NCBI RefSeq assembly: GCF_036174265.1
Contig: NZ_CP108055.1
Span: 1,054,001-1,118,000 of the forward strand
DNA from: Streptomyces sp. NBC_00285
GTDB taxonomy: Bacteria; Actinomycetota; Actinomycetes; Streptomycetales; Streptomycetaceae
Length of the DNA: 64,000 nucleotides
Reading direction: 5' to 3'
Each line of letters begins with the position of its first letter. Position 1 is the first letter of the stretch. The notes beneath the pieces were generated by a model. That model was not told where the DNA came from, searched no databases, and saw only the letters and a program-made list of their open reading frames with translations. Of this stretch, positions 1-9,271 are shown one piece after another. A program made the position numbers and the translations under genes.

Positions 1-893
1 GACGCCACCGTCTGCTGACCCGTCGTGACCGGATCACGCTCGGCTTCATGGCCGGCGTGCCCACGGTCCTGCACGTGGCCCTTGTCTGGGTCACCGCCCT
101 CGCCTCGATCGCCCTGGCCTTCACCAGCTGGGACGGCATCGGCTTCGACTCCATCAAATGGGTCGGCCTGGACAACTTCCAGCAGTTGTTCACCGACAAC
201 CCGCAGTTCTGGCCCGCCCTGCAGCACAACGTCATCTGGTTCGTCGTGCTCATCTGCATCCCGACCCCGTTCGGGCTGTTCCTGGCCGTCCAGCTCGACA
301 AGAACATCCGCTTCAGCCGGGTCTACCAGACCGCGTTCTTCCTGCCCGTCGTGGTCTCCCTGGCCGTCACCGGCTTCGTGTGGCAGCTGGTCTACAACCC
401 CGACACCGGCCTCATCAACAGCCTCATCGGCGCCAACAAACCCGGCCACTACATCGACTGGATCGGCGACCCCAAACTCAACCTGTGGGCCGTCCTGATC
501 GCCGCGTCCTGGCGCCACACCGGCTACATGATGATCCTCTACCTGGCCGGCCTCAAGGGCGTGGACCCCTCCCTGCGCGAGGCGTCCTCACTGGACGGCG
601 CCAACGAGTGGCAGACGTTCAAGAACGTCATCTTCCCCACCCTGCGCCCCACCAACACCGTCGTCCTGGTCGTCACCATCATCGAGGCCCTGCGCGCCTT
701 CGACCTGGTGTTCGTCTTCAACAAGGGCGCCCAGGGCACCGAGCTGCTCTCCATCCTGATCACCAACAACATCATCGGCGAGTCCAGCCGCATCGGATAC
801 GGCTCCGCCATCGCCGTGGTCCTCCTGGTGATCTCCCTCGTCGTGATCATCCCCTACCTGATCGCGACCTTCCGGAAGGAGCGCAGCGCATGA
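1..893 (+). CDS. Sugar ABC transporter permease, MalF type (5' end outside window)
   Basis: Inner-membrane permease of a carbohydrate ABC importer (binding-protein-dependent, CUT1 class). The reading frame is open to the left edge of the window and encodes a basic stretch (RHRLLTRRDRITLGF) before the first ATG at position 48, typical of the cytoplasmic N-terminus of these proteins, so the true start lies outside. Several hydrophobic segments are visible. The cytoplasmic EAA loop that docks the ATPase reads EASSLDGANEWQTF. The stop overlaps the next start (ATGA), so the two permeases are translationally coupled. The binding protein is presumably just upstream. No ATPase is encoded nearby; in Streptomyces the shared ATPase MsiK usually serves such permeases. 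The substrate cannot be told. Confidence 0.9.
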   Translation, partial: RHRLLTRRDRITLGFMAGVPTVLHVALVWVTALASIALAFTSWDGIGFDSIKWVGLDNFQQLFTDNPQFWPALQHNVIWFVVLICIPTPFGLFLAVQLDKNIRFSRVYQTAFFLPVVVSLAVTGFVWQLVYNPDTGLINSLIGANKPGHYIDWIGDPKLNLWAVLIAASWRHTGYMMILYLAGLKGVDPSLREASSLDGANEWQTFKNVIFPTLRPTNTVVLVVTIIEALRAFDLVFVFNKGAQGTELLSILITNNIIGESSRIGYGSAIAVVLLVISLVVIIPYLIATFRKERSA

Positions 894-1801
894 GCACCCT
901 CACCACCACCGCCCCGCCCCCCGTACCGGGGTCGGGCAAGCCACGCGCCCCGCTGCGCCCCGCCCGGATCCTGCTGCACGTCTTCCTGGCCGGCACCTCG
1001 CTGGCCTGGCTGGCCCCGCTGCTGTGGGCGGCCTTCGCCGCCCTGCGCCCCTACGCCGAGACCAGCGACAAGGGATACGTGTCCTGGCCCGACACCCTCA
1101 ACTTCGACAACTTCAAGAACGCCTTCACACAGTCGGACATGCTCCACTACTTCGGCAACACACTGATCATCGCGGTCCCCGCCGTGCTGATCACCCTGCT
1201 GCTGTCGTCGATGGTCGCCTTCTACGTCAGCCGTTTCGACTTCCGCCTCAACATCGCACTGCTGCTCGTGTTCACGGCCGGCAACCTGCTCCCCCAGCAG
1301 GTCATCATCACCCCCCTGTACCGGCTGTACCTGCTCATCGACCTGCCCGGCATCACCATGAGCGGCAAGCTCTACGACTCCGCACTCGGCCTGGTCCTCA
1401 TCCACGTCGCCTTCCAGTCCGGGTTCTGCGCCTTCGTCCTCAGCAACTACATGCGGATGCTGCCGCACGAACTCACCGAGGCCGCCCTGGTCGACGGCGC
1501 CTCGGTATGGCGGATGTACTGGCAGATCGTCCTGCCACTGTGCAAGCCCGCGATGGCCGCCCTGGGCACCCTGCTGTCCATCTGGATCTACAACGACTTC
1601 TTCTGGGCCATCGTCCTCATCTCCACCGGCGAGAACATGCCGATCACCTCGGCCCTGAACAACCTCTCCGGCCAGTACTTCACCGACCCCAACCTCGTCG
1701 CCGCAGGCGCCCTCCTCACCGCGATCCCCACCCTGATCGTCTACTTCGTACTCCAGCGCCAGTTCGTCAGCGGACTCACCCTCGGCGCCAACAAGGGCTG
1801 A
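890..1801 (+). CDS. Sugar ABC transporter permease, MalG type
   Basis: Second membrane subunit of the same CUT1 sugar importer, 303 residues, the usual family length. About six transmembrane segments follow a short proline-rich cytoplasmic N-terminus. The EAA loop reads EAALVDGASVWRMYW and lies at about residues 195-210. The start ATG overlaps the stop of the upstream permease by four bases. No gene follows on this strand, so it is the last gene of the operon. As in the first permease, neither a substrate nor an ATPase partner is evident from the local sequence. Confidence 0.9.
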   Translation: MSTLTTTAPPPVPGSGKPRAPLRPARILLHVFLAGTSLAWLAPLLWAAFAALRPYAETSDKGYVSWPDTLNFDNFKNAFTQSDMLHYFGNTLIIAVPAVLITLLLSSMVAFYVSRFDFRLNIALLLVFTAGNLLPQQVIITPLYRLYLLIDLPGITMSGKLYDSALGLVLIHVAFQSGFCAFVLSNYMRMLPHELTEAALVDGASVWRMYWQIVLPLCKPAMAALGTLLSIWIYNDFFWAIVLISTGENMPITSALNNLSGQYFTDPNLVAAGALLTAIPTLIVYFVLQRQFVSGLTLGANKG

Positions 1802-1863
1802 ACCAGGGCCACTTGCAACGTAGGTCTCTCTGGAGCGGCCACAGCGTCAGCATCGGCGAGCAG

Positions 1864-2709
1864 TCACACGCTCTCCTGCAGCGTGATCACGTCCCCCACC
1901 CGAACGGTGCCCGCCTCCAGAACGTCCAGGTACACGCCGAGGCATGAGAGCCGGCCCAGGTCGAACACCGGTATGCGGTGATCGCGGGCGACCGCGCGCA
2001 TGATGCCGGGGTCGGGCGGCAGTTCGTCGTGACCGAGGGTGGGAATCACACAGCGCGGTGTGGGCACCACGACCCGGAACAGTGCCGCCCCTGCCCGCAG
2101 CCGTGCGCCCAGCCAGGCGTCTTCGGGGAATCCCGGCGCATCGCCGGCGTCCACGACGAGGTTCGGCCTGAAGCGGCGTGCGTCGAAGTCCCCGCCGGGA
2201 TACACGGTCCGCATCCGGTCCAGGGCCGCCGTCGTCACCAGATGGACTCTGCCGAAGTCGAAGAACGTCCCGGGCGCGACACTGCCCGTCGTGACGCGCT
2301 CCCCGGTCTCGTCGACGAAGGCCGACTTCCGCAACACCGCGGGCACACCGCCCTCGTAGTCCGGCACCGCGCGCTCAAGTCTGACGTGTTCGGGCACCAC
2401 GGCACAGACGAACACCTCACGGCCCAGCAACGTGCAGAGCCGTACGCTCAGTTCGGGGTCCTCCACCGACAGGGCGGTACCGTCCGGCAGCACGACCCGG
2501 ACCACACCGGCGTCGTCCAGGCGACTGCGGCAGCGCAGCACGTCCCCCCACTTTCCCGGGTGTTTGGCGCTTCCCACCGCACCTGATCCATCGAGCACCG
2601 CATGTACCCGGTCCCCGGAAACGCCTCGCTCCGTGATCGTCACGGAGGGCACGTTCTCCCCCAGCATCGACTTCACCGGATACCGGTACAGCGCTGTCAC
2701 AGTGCCCAT
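1864..2709 (-). CDS. MOSC domain-containing protein
   Basis: A 281-residue protein of the MOSC N-terminal beta-barrel plus MOSC domain type, related to the C-terminal domain of molybdenum cofactor sulfurases and to YiiM/YcbX proteins. The N-terminus (TALYRYPVKSMLGE) and the motif RFRPNLVVDAGD are characteristic of the MOSC_N/MOSC pair. The family cysteine is seen in VPTPRCVIPT, about residue 217. Such proteins handle Moco-bound sulfur or reduce N-hydroxylated compounds. It faces the permease operon tail to tail. A paralogue of the same class lies at 20336-21163. The substrate is unknown. Confidence 0.85.
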   Translation of the reverse strand: MGTVTALYRYPVKSMLGENVPSVTITERGVSGDRVHAVLDGSGAVGSAKHPGKWGDVLRCRSRLDDAGVVRVVLPDGTALSVEDPELSVRLCTLLGREVFVCAVVPEHVRLERAVPDYEGGVPAVLRKSAFVDETGERVTTGSVAPGTFFDFGRVHLVTTAALDRMRTVYPGGDFDARRFRPNLVVDAGDAPGFPEDAWLGARLRAGAALFRVVVPTPRCVIPTLGHDELPPDPGIMRAVARDHRIPVFDLGRLSCLGVYLDVLEAGTVRVGDVITLQESV

Positions 2710-3328
2710 GGACCGATTGGCCGGCGTGACATCACAGTCGGCCGAGCGGCCTTTCGAGGGTCAATGAAAGGCGGAACGAGCCGGGTATGGGCGCGGATTC
2801 TCCGGGTAGCAGGAGCAATGCCTGTCGGGGAGGGGCCGTCACACCTGGGGAGGTCGCGGCGGCCACTCCCTCCCCTTCCAGGTATCCGTGACCGCCGGCA
2901 CAGGATGTGGACTGCGAGAGGGCCGGGTGACAGGCAGACACACCGGCACCTACTCACTCGGGGCCACCGGGTCACGACGGCTCGGCCTCACTTCTTCACA
3001 CCCCGGCGTCGCGCGATCGCTGCGAGGCGTTCGAGTTCGCGTCGGGCTGCGACCGGGTGGGCGAAGGTCGAGGGCCGTCCCCGCGCGGGCGGTGACATGG
3101 AGGACGTCCTGTCGGGTGGCCGCGTCGAGGCCGGGAACGGCCTGGCGGCGGCGGTTGGTGACGGATGCGCGTGCCGCGTGTCGGTGCGCCGCCCTCCCTC
3201 GCACCCGCACCCGCACCCGCACCCGCACCCGTCGAGCCCGGACCACATCGACCGCCCCCTGCGCGTCCCGGCGGGCTGGGCGGGGGAGAATGAGAGCCGT
3301 ACTCAATGGTCGACGGAGGAGCGGGGAC
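2710..3328. other. Gene-poor interval with a possible decayed reading frame
   Basis: There are 619 bases without a convincing gene between the divergent MOSC and pgm starts. It should hold both promoters, but no clear -10/-35 pair was found. On the minus strand, 2988-3150 keeps a coding-like 3' end (it ends in [17 protein letters not shown] and then a stop), while a neighbouring frame continues a similar style upstream. This would fit a frameshifted gene remnant, but no family is recognised. A hexanucleotide repeat lies at 3201-3231. Confidence 0.35.
3201..3231. repeat. Short tandem repeat, GCACCC x5
   Basis: Five perfect tandem copies of the hexamer GCACCC followed by a final G, about 100 bases upstream of the pgm start. 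Because the unit is six bases, changes in copy number would not shift a reading frame. It is probably a simple slippage repeat without coding function. Confidence 0.8.
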
Positions 3329-4969
3329 ATGCAGGACGCGCGAGCAGGACAGGTCGCCGGGCCCGAGGACCTCATCGATGTGGCCCGCCTGGTCACGGCG
3401 TACTACGCACTCCACCCCGATCCGGCGGAACCGGGTCAGCGGGTGGCGTTCGGCACGTCGGGCCACCGCGGCTCGTCCCTCACGACGGCGTTCAACGAGG
3501 ACCACATCGCGGCCACCAGCCAGGCCATCTGTGAGTACCGCGCCGCACAGGGCACCGACGGCCCCCTCTTCCTCGGCGCCGACACCCACGCCCTGTCCGA
3601 GCCCGCCCGGGTCACCGCGCTGGAGGTGTTCGCGGCCAACGAGGTGACCGTGCTCATCGACCAGGCCGACGGCTACACACCCACCCCGGCCGTCTCGCAC
3701 GCCATCCTCACCCACAACCGCAACCGCACCTCCGGGCTCGCCGACGGTGTGGTGGTCACCCCCTCGCACAACCCGCCCGCAGACGGCGGCTTCAAGTACA
3801 ACCCGCCGAGTGGCGGCCCCGCAGCGTCCGCGGCGACCACCTGGATCCAGGACCGCGCCAACGAGATCATCAGCGGCGGGCTGAAGGACGTACGGCGTAT
3901 CCCCTACAGCCGCGCGCTGGCCGCACCCGGCACCGGACGCCATGACTTCCTCGGCACCTATGTGGCCGACCTGCCGAACGTGCTGGACCTGGAGGCGATC
4001 CGGTCGGCCGGCGTGCGGATCGGCGCCGATCCGCTGGGCGGCGCCTCGGTCGCCTACTGGGGCCGGATCGCCGAACAGCACGCGCTGGACCTCACGGTGG
4101 TCAATCCGCTCGCCGATCCCACCTGGCGTTTCATGACGCTCGACTGGGACGGCAAGATCCGCATGGACTGCTCCTCGCCGTACGCCATGGCCTCGCTCAT
4201 CGAGCAGCGCGACCGGTTCGACATCGCCACCGGCAACGACGCCGACGCCGACCGGCACGGCATCGTCACGCCGGACGCGGGCCTGATGAACCCCAACCAC
4301 TATCTGGCCGTGGCGATTTCGTATCTCTTCTCCCACCGGGCGCAGTGGCCCGCGGGTGCCGGGATCGGCAAGACCCTGGTGTCGTCCAGCATGATCGACC
4401 GGGTCGCGGCGGACGTAGGCCGTCCGCTGGTCGAAGTCCCCGTCGGATTCAAGTGGTTCGTGGAGGGCCTGTCCGACGGCACCCTCGGCTTCGGCGGCGA
4501 GGAGTCGGCGGGTGCGTCCTTCCTGCGCCGCGACGGCTCGGTGTGGACCACCGACAAGGACGGCATCGTGCTGGCCCTGCTCGCCTCGGAGATCACCGCC
4601 GTCACCGGCAAGACCCCCTCGGAGCACTACGCGCGGCTCACCGACCGCTTCGGCGCCCCCGCCTACGCGCGCGTCGACGCCCCGGCCACCCGCGAGGAGA
4701 AGGCGCTGCTCGCCAAGCTGTCCCCGAGCCAGGTCACCGCCGACACCCTCGCCGGCGAGCCGGTCACCCAGGTGCTCACCGAGGCCCCCGGCAACGGTGC
4801 CGCCCTCGGCGGGATCAAGGTCGGCACCGCCAACGCCTGGTTCGCGGCCCGCCCTTCGGGCACCGAGGACGTCTACAAGATCTACGGGGAGTCATTCCTC
4901 GGCGCGGACCATCTGCGCCAGGTCCAGGAAGAGGCCAGGTCCGTGGTTCTGGCGGCGCTGGGAGCCTGA
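3329..4969 (+). CDS. pgm: Phosphoglucomutase (alpha-D-glucose phosphate-specific)
   Basis: Cytoplasmic enzyme interconverting glucose 1-phosphate and glucose 6-phosphate, linking glycolysis to glycogen, trehalose and cell-wall sugar nucleotides. It has 546 residues, the usual length for the Pgm type found in E. coli and actinobacteria. The N-terminal substrate loop FGTSGHRGS is present. The phosphorylated serine is in [13 protein letters not shown] (Ser146). The metal loop DADADRHG is near residue 304, the sugar-binding loop GGEESAG near 390 and the phosphate-binding loop RPSGTED near 508. The start was chosen at 3329 because GGAGGAG lies seven bases upstream; the frame is open further upstream, but that part is low-complexity. 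Transcribed alone. Confidence 0.96.
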   Translation: MQDARAGQVAGPEDLIDVARLVTAYYALHPDPAEPGQRVAFGTSGHRGSSLTTAFNEDHIAATSQAICEYRAAQGTDGPLFLGADTHALSEPARVTALEVFAANEVTVLIDQADGYTPTPAVSHAILTHNRNRTSGLADGVVVTPSHNPPADGGFKYNPPSGGPAASAATTWIQDRANEIISGGLKDVRRIPYSRALAAPGTGRHDFLGTYVADLPNVLDLEAIRSAGVRIGADPLGGASVAYWGRIAEQHALDLTVVNPLADPTWRFMTLDWDGKIRMDCSSPYAMASLIEQRDRFDIATGNDADADRHGIVTPDAGLMNPNHYLAVAISYLFSHRAQWPAGAGIGKTLVSSSMIDRVAADVGRPLVEVPVGFKWFVEGLSDGTLGFGGEESAGASFLRRDGSVWTTDKDGIVLALLASEITAVTGKTPSEHYARLTDRFGAPAYARVDAPATREEKALLAKLSPSQVTADTLAGEPVTQVLTEAPGNGAALGGIKVGTANAWFAARPSGTEDVYKIYGESFLGADHLRQVQEEARSVVLAALGA

Positions 4970-5038
4970 CACTCGGAGAACGCGCGTACCCCCCGTCTCT
5001 CGCCAGCTCAGCGCGGTCGGGTGCGATCAAAGACCCTC

Positions 5039-6316
5039 ATGCGGAGGCCGATCGCCCCGCCTGCCCGCGGTCTGGTTCCGGAGTCCGGCACCGAGGTGTG
5101 GAAGGGCAACGAGAACTGACTGGCGCCGGATCACTGGGAACCGGACAGCGACAGGGCGGTGATCACGCTGCAGACCTGGGTGCTGCGCAGCGGCGGACGG
5201 ACCGTCCTGGTCGACACCGGGGTGGGGAACGGGCGCGAGCGGCCCGGCTCGGCGCGGTTCCACCACTGGCAGGGTGATTTCCTGGGTGAGCTGGCACGGG
5301 CCGGGGTCCGGCCGGAGGACGTGGACGTCGTCGTCAACACCCACGTCCACGGTGATCACGTCGGGTGGAACACCGTCGGTACGGACGGAGGATGGGAACC
5401 CACGTTCCCCCATGCCCAGTACCTCATCCCCGCCACGGACGACTTCCACTTCGGACCGGACAACGCCTACGGGAACGACCGCCGGGAGGACGACCGGCTG
5501 ATCTACGAGGACAGCATCGCGCCCGTCCACCGGGCCGGGCAGAGCGTCCTGTGGGACGGCACCCATCGCATCGACGACCACCTCACTCTGGAGTCCGCTC
5601 CGGGCCACACGCCGGGCTCGTCCGTACTGCGGCTCGCATCCGGAAGCGATCAAGCGGTCTTCGTCGGCGACCTACTGCACAACCCGGTGCAGATCCTCAC
5701 GCCCTCCTGCAACAGCTGCTTCTGCCTGGACGCGGAGCAAGCAGTGACCAGCCGCCGCCGTGTCTTCGAACGCGCCGCTGCGGAACGGGAGTTGGTCATC
5801 CCGGCACACTTCGGCGTGGCGTGCGCCGTGGAGGTCCGGCAAGAGGGCGGCGGGTTCACCCTCGGACGGTGGGCGGCCTACGGTACGGAGCAGGCCCCGC
5901 CCCGGTCAGGCACCAAGCTCGCCCTGGCTCCCGGCAACCCCCTCGCGGGGACACCTGTCCAGTACCGCGGCCTTGGATCGCACAATCGCACATCGAGTTC
6001 GCTGTCACGGAAGCGGCGGACGGTGTTGCGGTCGACGACACCGGAATCCCTCCGACCATCATCAGGGCACTCTGATGTCACGGTGGTCCTGCCGTCCACC
6101 GGTCCGCCGGGCGTCAGGGCGAGGGTGAGTGGGCGGGCCCTGTGCCCGCTGGAAGCGCCCGTCCCAGGCGGGCCAGCGGAGACAAGGCCATCACCACGGG
6201 CGACAGCATCATGCCTGCGGCCGTCACGAGGAGACTGCTGCGCAACCCCCACTCCCCCGCGAGGAATCCGCCGAGCAGGGAGCCGAGCGGCGTCAGCCCC
6301 ATGCCGACGAACGTGA
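5039..6316 (+). pseudogene. Metallo-beta-lactamase-fold hydrolase, interrupted by an in-frame stop
   Basis: The frame from ATG 5039 reads through a family-like N-terminus (VPESGTEVWKGNEN), meets TGA at 5117-5119, then continues intact as LAPDHWEPDSDRAV and the full MBL domain. The metal motif THVHGDHVGWN is near 5340, the GHTPGSS loop near 5605 and PAHFG near 5803. In relatives I remember, a tryptophan precedes LAPDH, so TGG to TGA is the simplest explanation. A GTG at 5159 would give an intact but N-terminally short protein. The homologous part ends near 5890. The remaining tail to 6316 is Arg/Ser/Pro-rich, runs antisense into the neighbouring MFS gene, and suggests that the original stop was also lost. 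Likely inactive unless the short form is used. Confidence 0.7.
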
Positions 6317-7418
6317 TCGTGGCGGCCGCACGGCCCTGCATCCCGTCCGGAGTGACGGCCTGCCGGACGGCCATGACCGTGACGTTCACCAACTGTCCGC
6401 CCGTCCCGAACACGAAGCTGACCACGAGGAGCACGGGAACCGTTGCCGCAGAGGTGCCGTGCAGGGCGGGCACCCAGAGGAACGCGCCGTCCCCGAGTGC
6501 CGCAGCGGACACAAGTACCGCGCCGTGACCGAACCGGCTCGGCAGGCGGGCGGCCAGCACCGAGCCCAGGAGCGCGCCCGGCCCCGTCGCCGCGAGCACC
6601 AGCCCGATTGCGGTGCCCGAGAGGTGCAGTTCCCGCGGCAGGAAGAGCAGATAGACGGTCATCATGGCCGTGAAGGAGAACTGGAAGGCCGCCGAGGCCA
6701 GACACACGGTCCGCAGCGAACTGTCGCTCACGACGAAACGCAGGCCCTCGCGAATCCGTCGCCCTAGGTGAGGGGGATGTCCCGAGCGCTCAGGGATCGA
6801 TTCGGTCCTGCGGATCCGTCGGACCGACAGGAACGACAGGGCGAAGAAGAGCGCACTTGAGGCGGCAGCGATCGGCGCCGACAGCACCGACACCAACGCA
6901 CCACCGAGGGCGGGACCGCCGATCTGCGCCGCGGACCGGCTGCCCTCGAGCGCACTGTTGGCGCGCACCAGCTGATCGCGCTTCACCAGCCGCACGAGAG
7001 ACGCCTGGTACGCCACGTCGAAGAACACGGACAGAGCCCCGACGGCGAAGGCGACCACGAGCAGGGCGGGCAGGCCGAGGCAACCGAAGAGACCGGCCAC
7101 GGCGACGGCGCCCAGCGCCAGGGTCCGGCCGACGTCCGTGAGGACCATGGCCGTACGGGTCCGCCATCTGTCCACCCACGCGCCGACGAAAAGCGTGAGC
7201 AGCAGAATCGGCGCCTGCCCCACCGCACGGAGCACACCCACCTGGCCGGCACTGGCGTCGAGTGTTAGGACAGCGAAGAGCGGCAGCACCAACAGGCTTG
7301 TGTGTTCGCCGAGTTGGGAGGCGGTCTGACCTATCCAGAGGCTGCGGAAGTCGGAGTCCCGCCACAGAGAGTGCGCAGGTCGACCGGAATCGGATTGAAC
7401 AGAGGAAGCGGACGGCAC
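6114..7418 (-). CDS. MFS transporter (drug/siderophore exporter type)
   Basis: A 434-residue major facilitator with about 12 hydrophobic segments, resembling the MFS_3/enterobactin-exporter-like group. N-terminal hallmarks are DSDFRSLWIGQTASQLGE and, after TM2, the loop VGAWVDRWRTR. A hydrophilic central loop (residues about 195-230) separates two six-helix halves. GTG at 7418 was chosen because AAGGGA lies about six bases upstream; a TTG at 7442 is also in frame. The gene probably exports a small hydrophobic compound. Its 3' end overlaps the antisense tail of the broken hydrolase gene, and no dedicated regulator is adjacent. Confidence 0.85.
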   Translation of the reverse strand: MPSASSVQSDSGRPAHSLWRDSDFRSLWIGQTASQLGEHTSLLVLPLFAVLTLDASAGQVGVLRAVGQAPILLLTLFVGAWVDRWRTRTAMVLTDVGRTLALGAVAVAGLFGCLGLPALLVVAFAVGALSVFFDVAYQASLVRLVKRDQLVRANSALEGSRSAAQIGGPALGGALVSVLSAPIAAASSALFFALSFLSVRRIRRTESIPERSGHPPHLGRRIREGLRFVVSDSSLRTVCLASAAFQFSFTAMMTVYLLFLPRELHLSGTAIGLVLAATGPGALLGSVLAARLPSRFGHGAVLVSAAALGDGAFLWVPALHGTSAATVPVLLVVSFVFGTGGQLVNVTVMAVRQAVTPDGMQGRAAATITFVGMGLTPLGSLLGGFLAGEWGLRSSLLVTAAGMMLSPVVMALSPLARLGRALPAGTGPAHSPSP

Positions 7419-7837
7419 GGGGATCCCTTGGATTGCCGACAACGAGGCCCTCCGCCGCGCACAGGGAAGTGCACCGACGGTTCAGGGCAGGGAAAGGCTC
7501 GCTGTGCCGCAACAACAAGGGCAGCACGCGATGACAGGCCGATCACGGCCTACAACGTCAACGCGCGCTCGGACGACCGGGCATGCCTCAGCTCCTCATG
7601 GGTCACTCGCCGAACCGAACGTTAGCTCAGACAGACCACCTTCCCTGATCCCCCCTCAAGCCTGGCCACGCCATCCGCGCCAGCGCGCTCCCAAAGGCCC
7701 CGGCACCGCTCTCATGGCGGTCACGCGCACTTCCTCACGCGGAACTATGGTGTCCCGCCACATGTGCGCCTGACGTGCGCATTCCTACGGTATGGCGACA
7801 CGAGCATGTCCCCGCCTATCCCTTGGAAGTGGTGCCG
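7419..7837. other. Divergent intergenic region
   Basis: About 420 bases between the starts of the MFS exporter (minus) and the MHS importer (plus). No open frame looks coding. It must hold both promoters. The only strong signal is the CACATGTG palindrome at 7759-7766, annotated separately. Confidence 0.5.
7759..7766. promoter_or_regulatory. CACATGTG palindrome upstream of MHS transporter
   Basis: A perfect 8-base palindrome, preceded by CCGC, 72 bases upstream of the MHS transporter start. The same core occurs in a 12-base palindrome before the 3-hydroxybutyrate dehydrogenase gene (12121-12132). The regulator encoded between them is the obvious candidate binder. This is inference from position and repetition only. 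Confidence 0.45.
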
Positions 7838-9226
7838 ATGTCCTCCCCCGCGACCGCTCCCCCACCCCCCGCCAGCCTCAAGCGCATCGTCGCCGCCAGC
7901 CTCATCGGCACCACCATCGAGTGGTACGACTTCTTCCTCTACGGCTCCGCGGCCGCCCTGGTCTTCAACAAGCTGTTCTTCCCAGGCTCCGACCCGCTCG
8001 TCGGCACACTGCTGTCGTTCCTGACGTACGCCGTCGGATTCGCCGCCCGCCCGCTCGGCGCCCTGGTGTTCGGGCATTACGGCGACCGGCTGGGCCGCAA
8101 GAAGCTGCTGGTGCTGAGTCTGCTGCTGATGGGCGGGGCGACGTTCGCGATCGGCCTGCTGCCCACGCACGCCACGGTCGGCACCGCCGCACCCGTGCTG
8201 CTGACCGTGCTGCGCCTGGTCCAGGGATTCGCGTTGGGCGGAGAGTGGGGCGGGGCCGTACTGCTGGTGTCCGAGCACGGCGACGCGCGCAGGCGTGGAT
8301 TCTGGGCCTCGTGGCCGCAGACCGGGGCGCCGGCCGGGCAGCTCCTCGCGACAGGTGTGCTGTCGCTGCTGACCGCCGTGCTGTCGGATGCCGCGTTCGG
8401 CAGTTGGGGCTGGCGGATTCCCTTCCTGCTCTCCGGTGTCCTGGTGGTCGTCGGCCTGTGGATCCGGCTGTCCGTCGACGAATCCCCCGTGTTCAAGCGG
8501 GCGTTGGCGCAGGCGGAGGCGCGCAAGGCGGCGCGGGACGGTGAGCCCGAGAAGCTGCCGCTCGTGTCCGTGCTGCGGGACCACTGGCGTGATGTGCTGG
8601 TCGCGATGGGGGCGCGCATGGCGGAGAACATCAGTTACTACGTCATCACCGCGTTCATACTCGTCTACGCCACGACGTCGGCCGGTGTCTCCAGGCAGAC
8701 CGCCCTCAACTCGGTGTTGATCGCGTCGGCCATGCACTTCGCCGTGATCCCCGCCTGGGGCGCGCTGTCGGACCGGATCGGCCGCCGCCCGGTGTACCTG
8801 TTCGGGGCGGTCGGCGTGGGTCTGTGGATGTTCCCGTTCTTCTCGCTCATCGACACCGGCGGATTCGGCAACCTGATCCTCGCGGTGACCGTCGGTCTGG
8901 TGCTGCACGGTGCCATGTACGCACCCCAAGCCGCCTTCTTCTCCGAGATGTTCGCGACCCGGATGCGGTACTCCGGTGCCTCCATCGGCGCCCAGTTCGC
9001 TTCCGTCGCGGCCGGCGCGCCCGCCCCACTCGTCGCCACCGCGCTCCTCTCCGAGTACGGGAACTCCACCCCGATCGCCCTCTACGTCATTGCCGCGGCC
9101 GTCCTGACGGTCGTCGCCGTCGGTGTCGCCAAGGAGACCCGCCACCGGGACCTGGCCGACGTCGATCCGGCCGGCGGGGCCGAGCGCGCGGCCACGTCCC
9201 CTGCAGCGGATGCCCGGACCGCCTGA
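7838..9226 (+). CDS. MHS-family MFS importer, probable organic-acid (3-hydroxybutyrate) transporter
   Basis: A 462-residue proton-linked symporter of the metabolite:H+ symporter family (ShiA/ProP/KgtP relatives). The signature GTTIEWYDFFLYGSAAAL is near residue 22. The TM2-3 loop reads GHYGDRLGRKKLL, and the equivalent loop in the second half reads SDRIGRRPVYLFG. GGEWGGAVLLVSEH, typical of MHS transporters, follows TM4. The ATG at 7838 has GGAAG eight bases upstream. It converges on a PucR-type regulator, with 3-hydroxybutyrate dehydrogenase beyond it, so uptake of 3-hydroxybutyrate or a related hydroxy acid is the likely role. The substrate is inferred from context. Confidence 0.87.
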   Translation: MSSPATAPPPPASLKRIVAASLIGTTIEWYDFFLYGSAAALVFNKLFFPGSDPLVGTLLSFLTYAVGFAARPLGALVFGHYGDRLGRKKLLVLSLLLMGGATFAIGLLPTHATVGTAAPVLLTVLRLVQGFALGGEWGGAVLLVSEHGDARRRGFWASWPQTGAPAGQLLATGVLSLLTAVLSDAAFGSWGWRIPFLLSGVLVVVGLWIRLSVDESPVFKRALAQAEARKAARDGEPEKLPLVSVLRDHWRDVLVAMGARMAENISYYVITAFILVYATTSAGVSRQTALNSVLIASAMHFAVIPAWGALSDRIGRRPVYLFGAVGVGLWMFPFFSLIDTGGFGNLILAVTVGLVLHGAMYAPQAAFFSEMFATRMRYSGASIGAQFASVAAGAPAPLVATALLSEYGNSTPIALYVIAAAVLTVVAVGVAKETRHRDLADVDPAGGAERAATSPAADARTA

Positions 9227-9243
9227 CCCCCCGGACCCGGCCG

Positions 9244-9271
9244 GCCCCCGTACGTCCGTGTGCGCGGGGGC
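9244..9271. terminator. Bidirectional hairpin terminator
   Basis: GCCCCCG (9244-9250) pairs with CGGGGGC (9265-9271) across a 14-base loop. It lies between the convergent MHS transporter and regulator genes and touches the regulator stop codon. There is no U-tract, as is usual in Streptomyces. Confidence 0.6.

Noticed and set aside
3201..3231. Hexamer repeat considered as a CRISPR or regulatory array
   Set aside because: Units are contiguous and six bases long, with no spacers and no cas genes; simple-sequence repeat.
2996..4627. 543-codon open frame on the minus strand opposite pgm
   Set aside because: It is a shadow of pgm: Arg/Gly/Asp-biased text without family resemblance. High G+C makes long antisense frames common.
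5117..5119. Selenocysteine reading of the TGA in the hydrolase gene
   Set aside because: Relatives have tryptophan there, no catalytic thiol is expected, and Streptomyces generally has no selenocysteine machinery; no stem-loop was identified.
7560..7650. LLMGHS-like text suggesting a tyrosine integrase end
   Set aside because: Too short, no catalytic R-H-R-Y residues, no tRNA or attachment repeats near it.
7745..9145. 466-codon minus-strand frame opposite the MHS importer
   Set aside because: His/Gln/Arg-rich shadow, no transmembrane or domain pattern; the plus-strand frame is a clear transporter.
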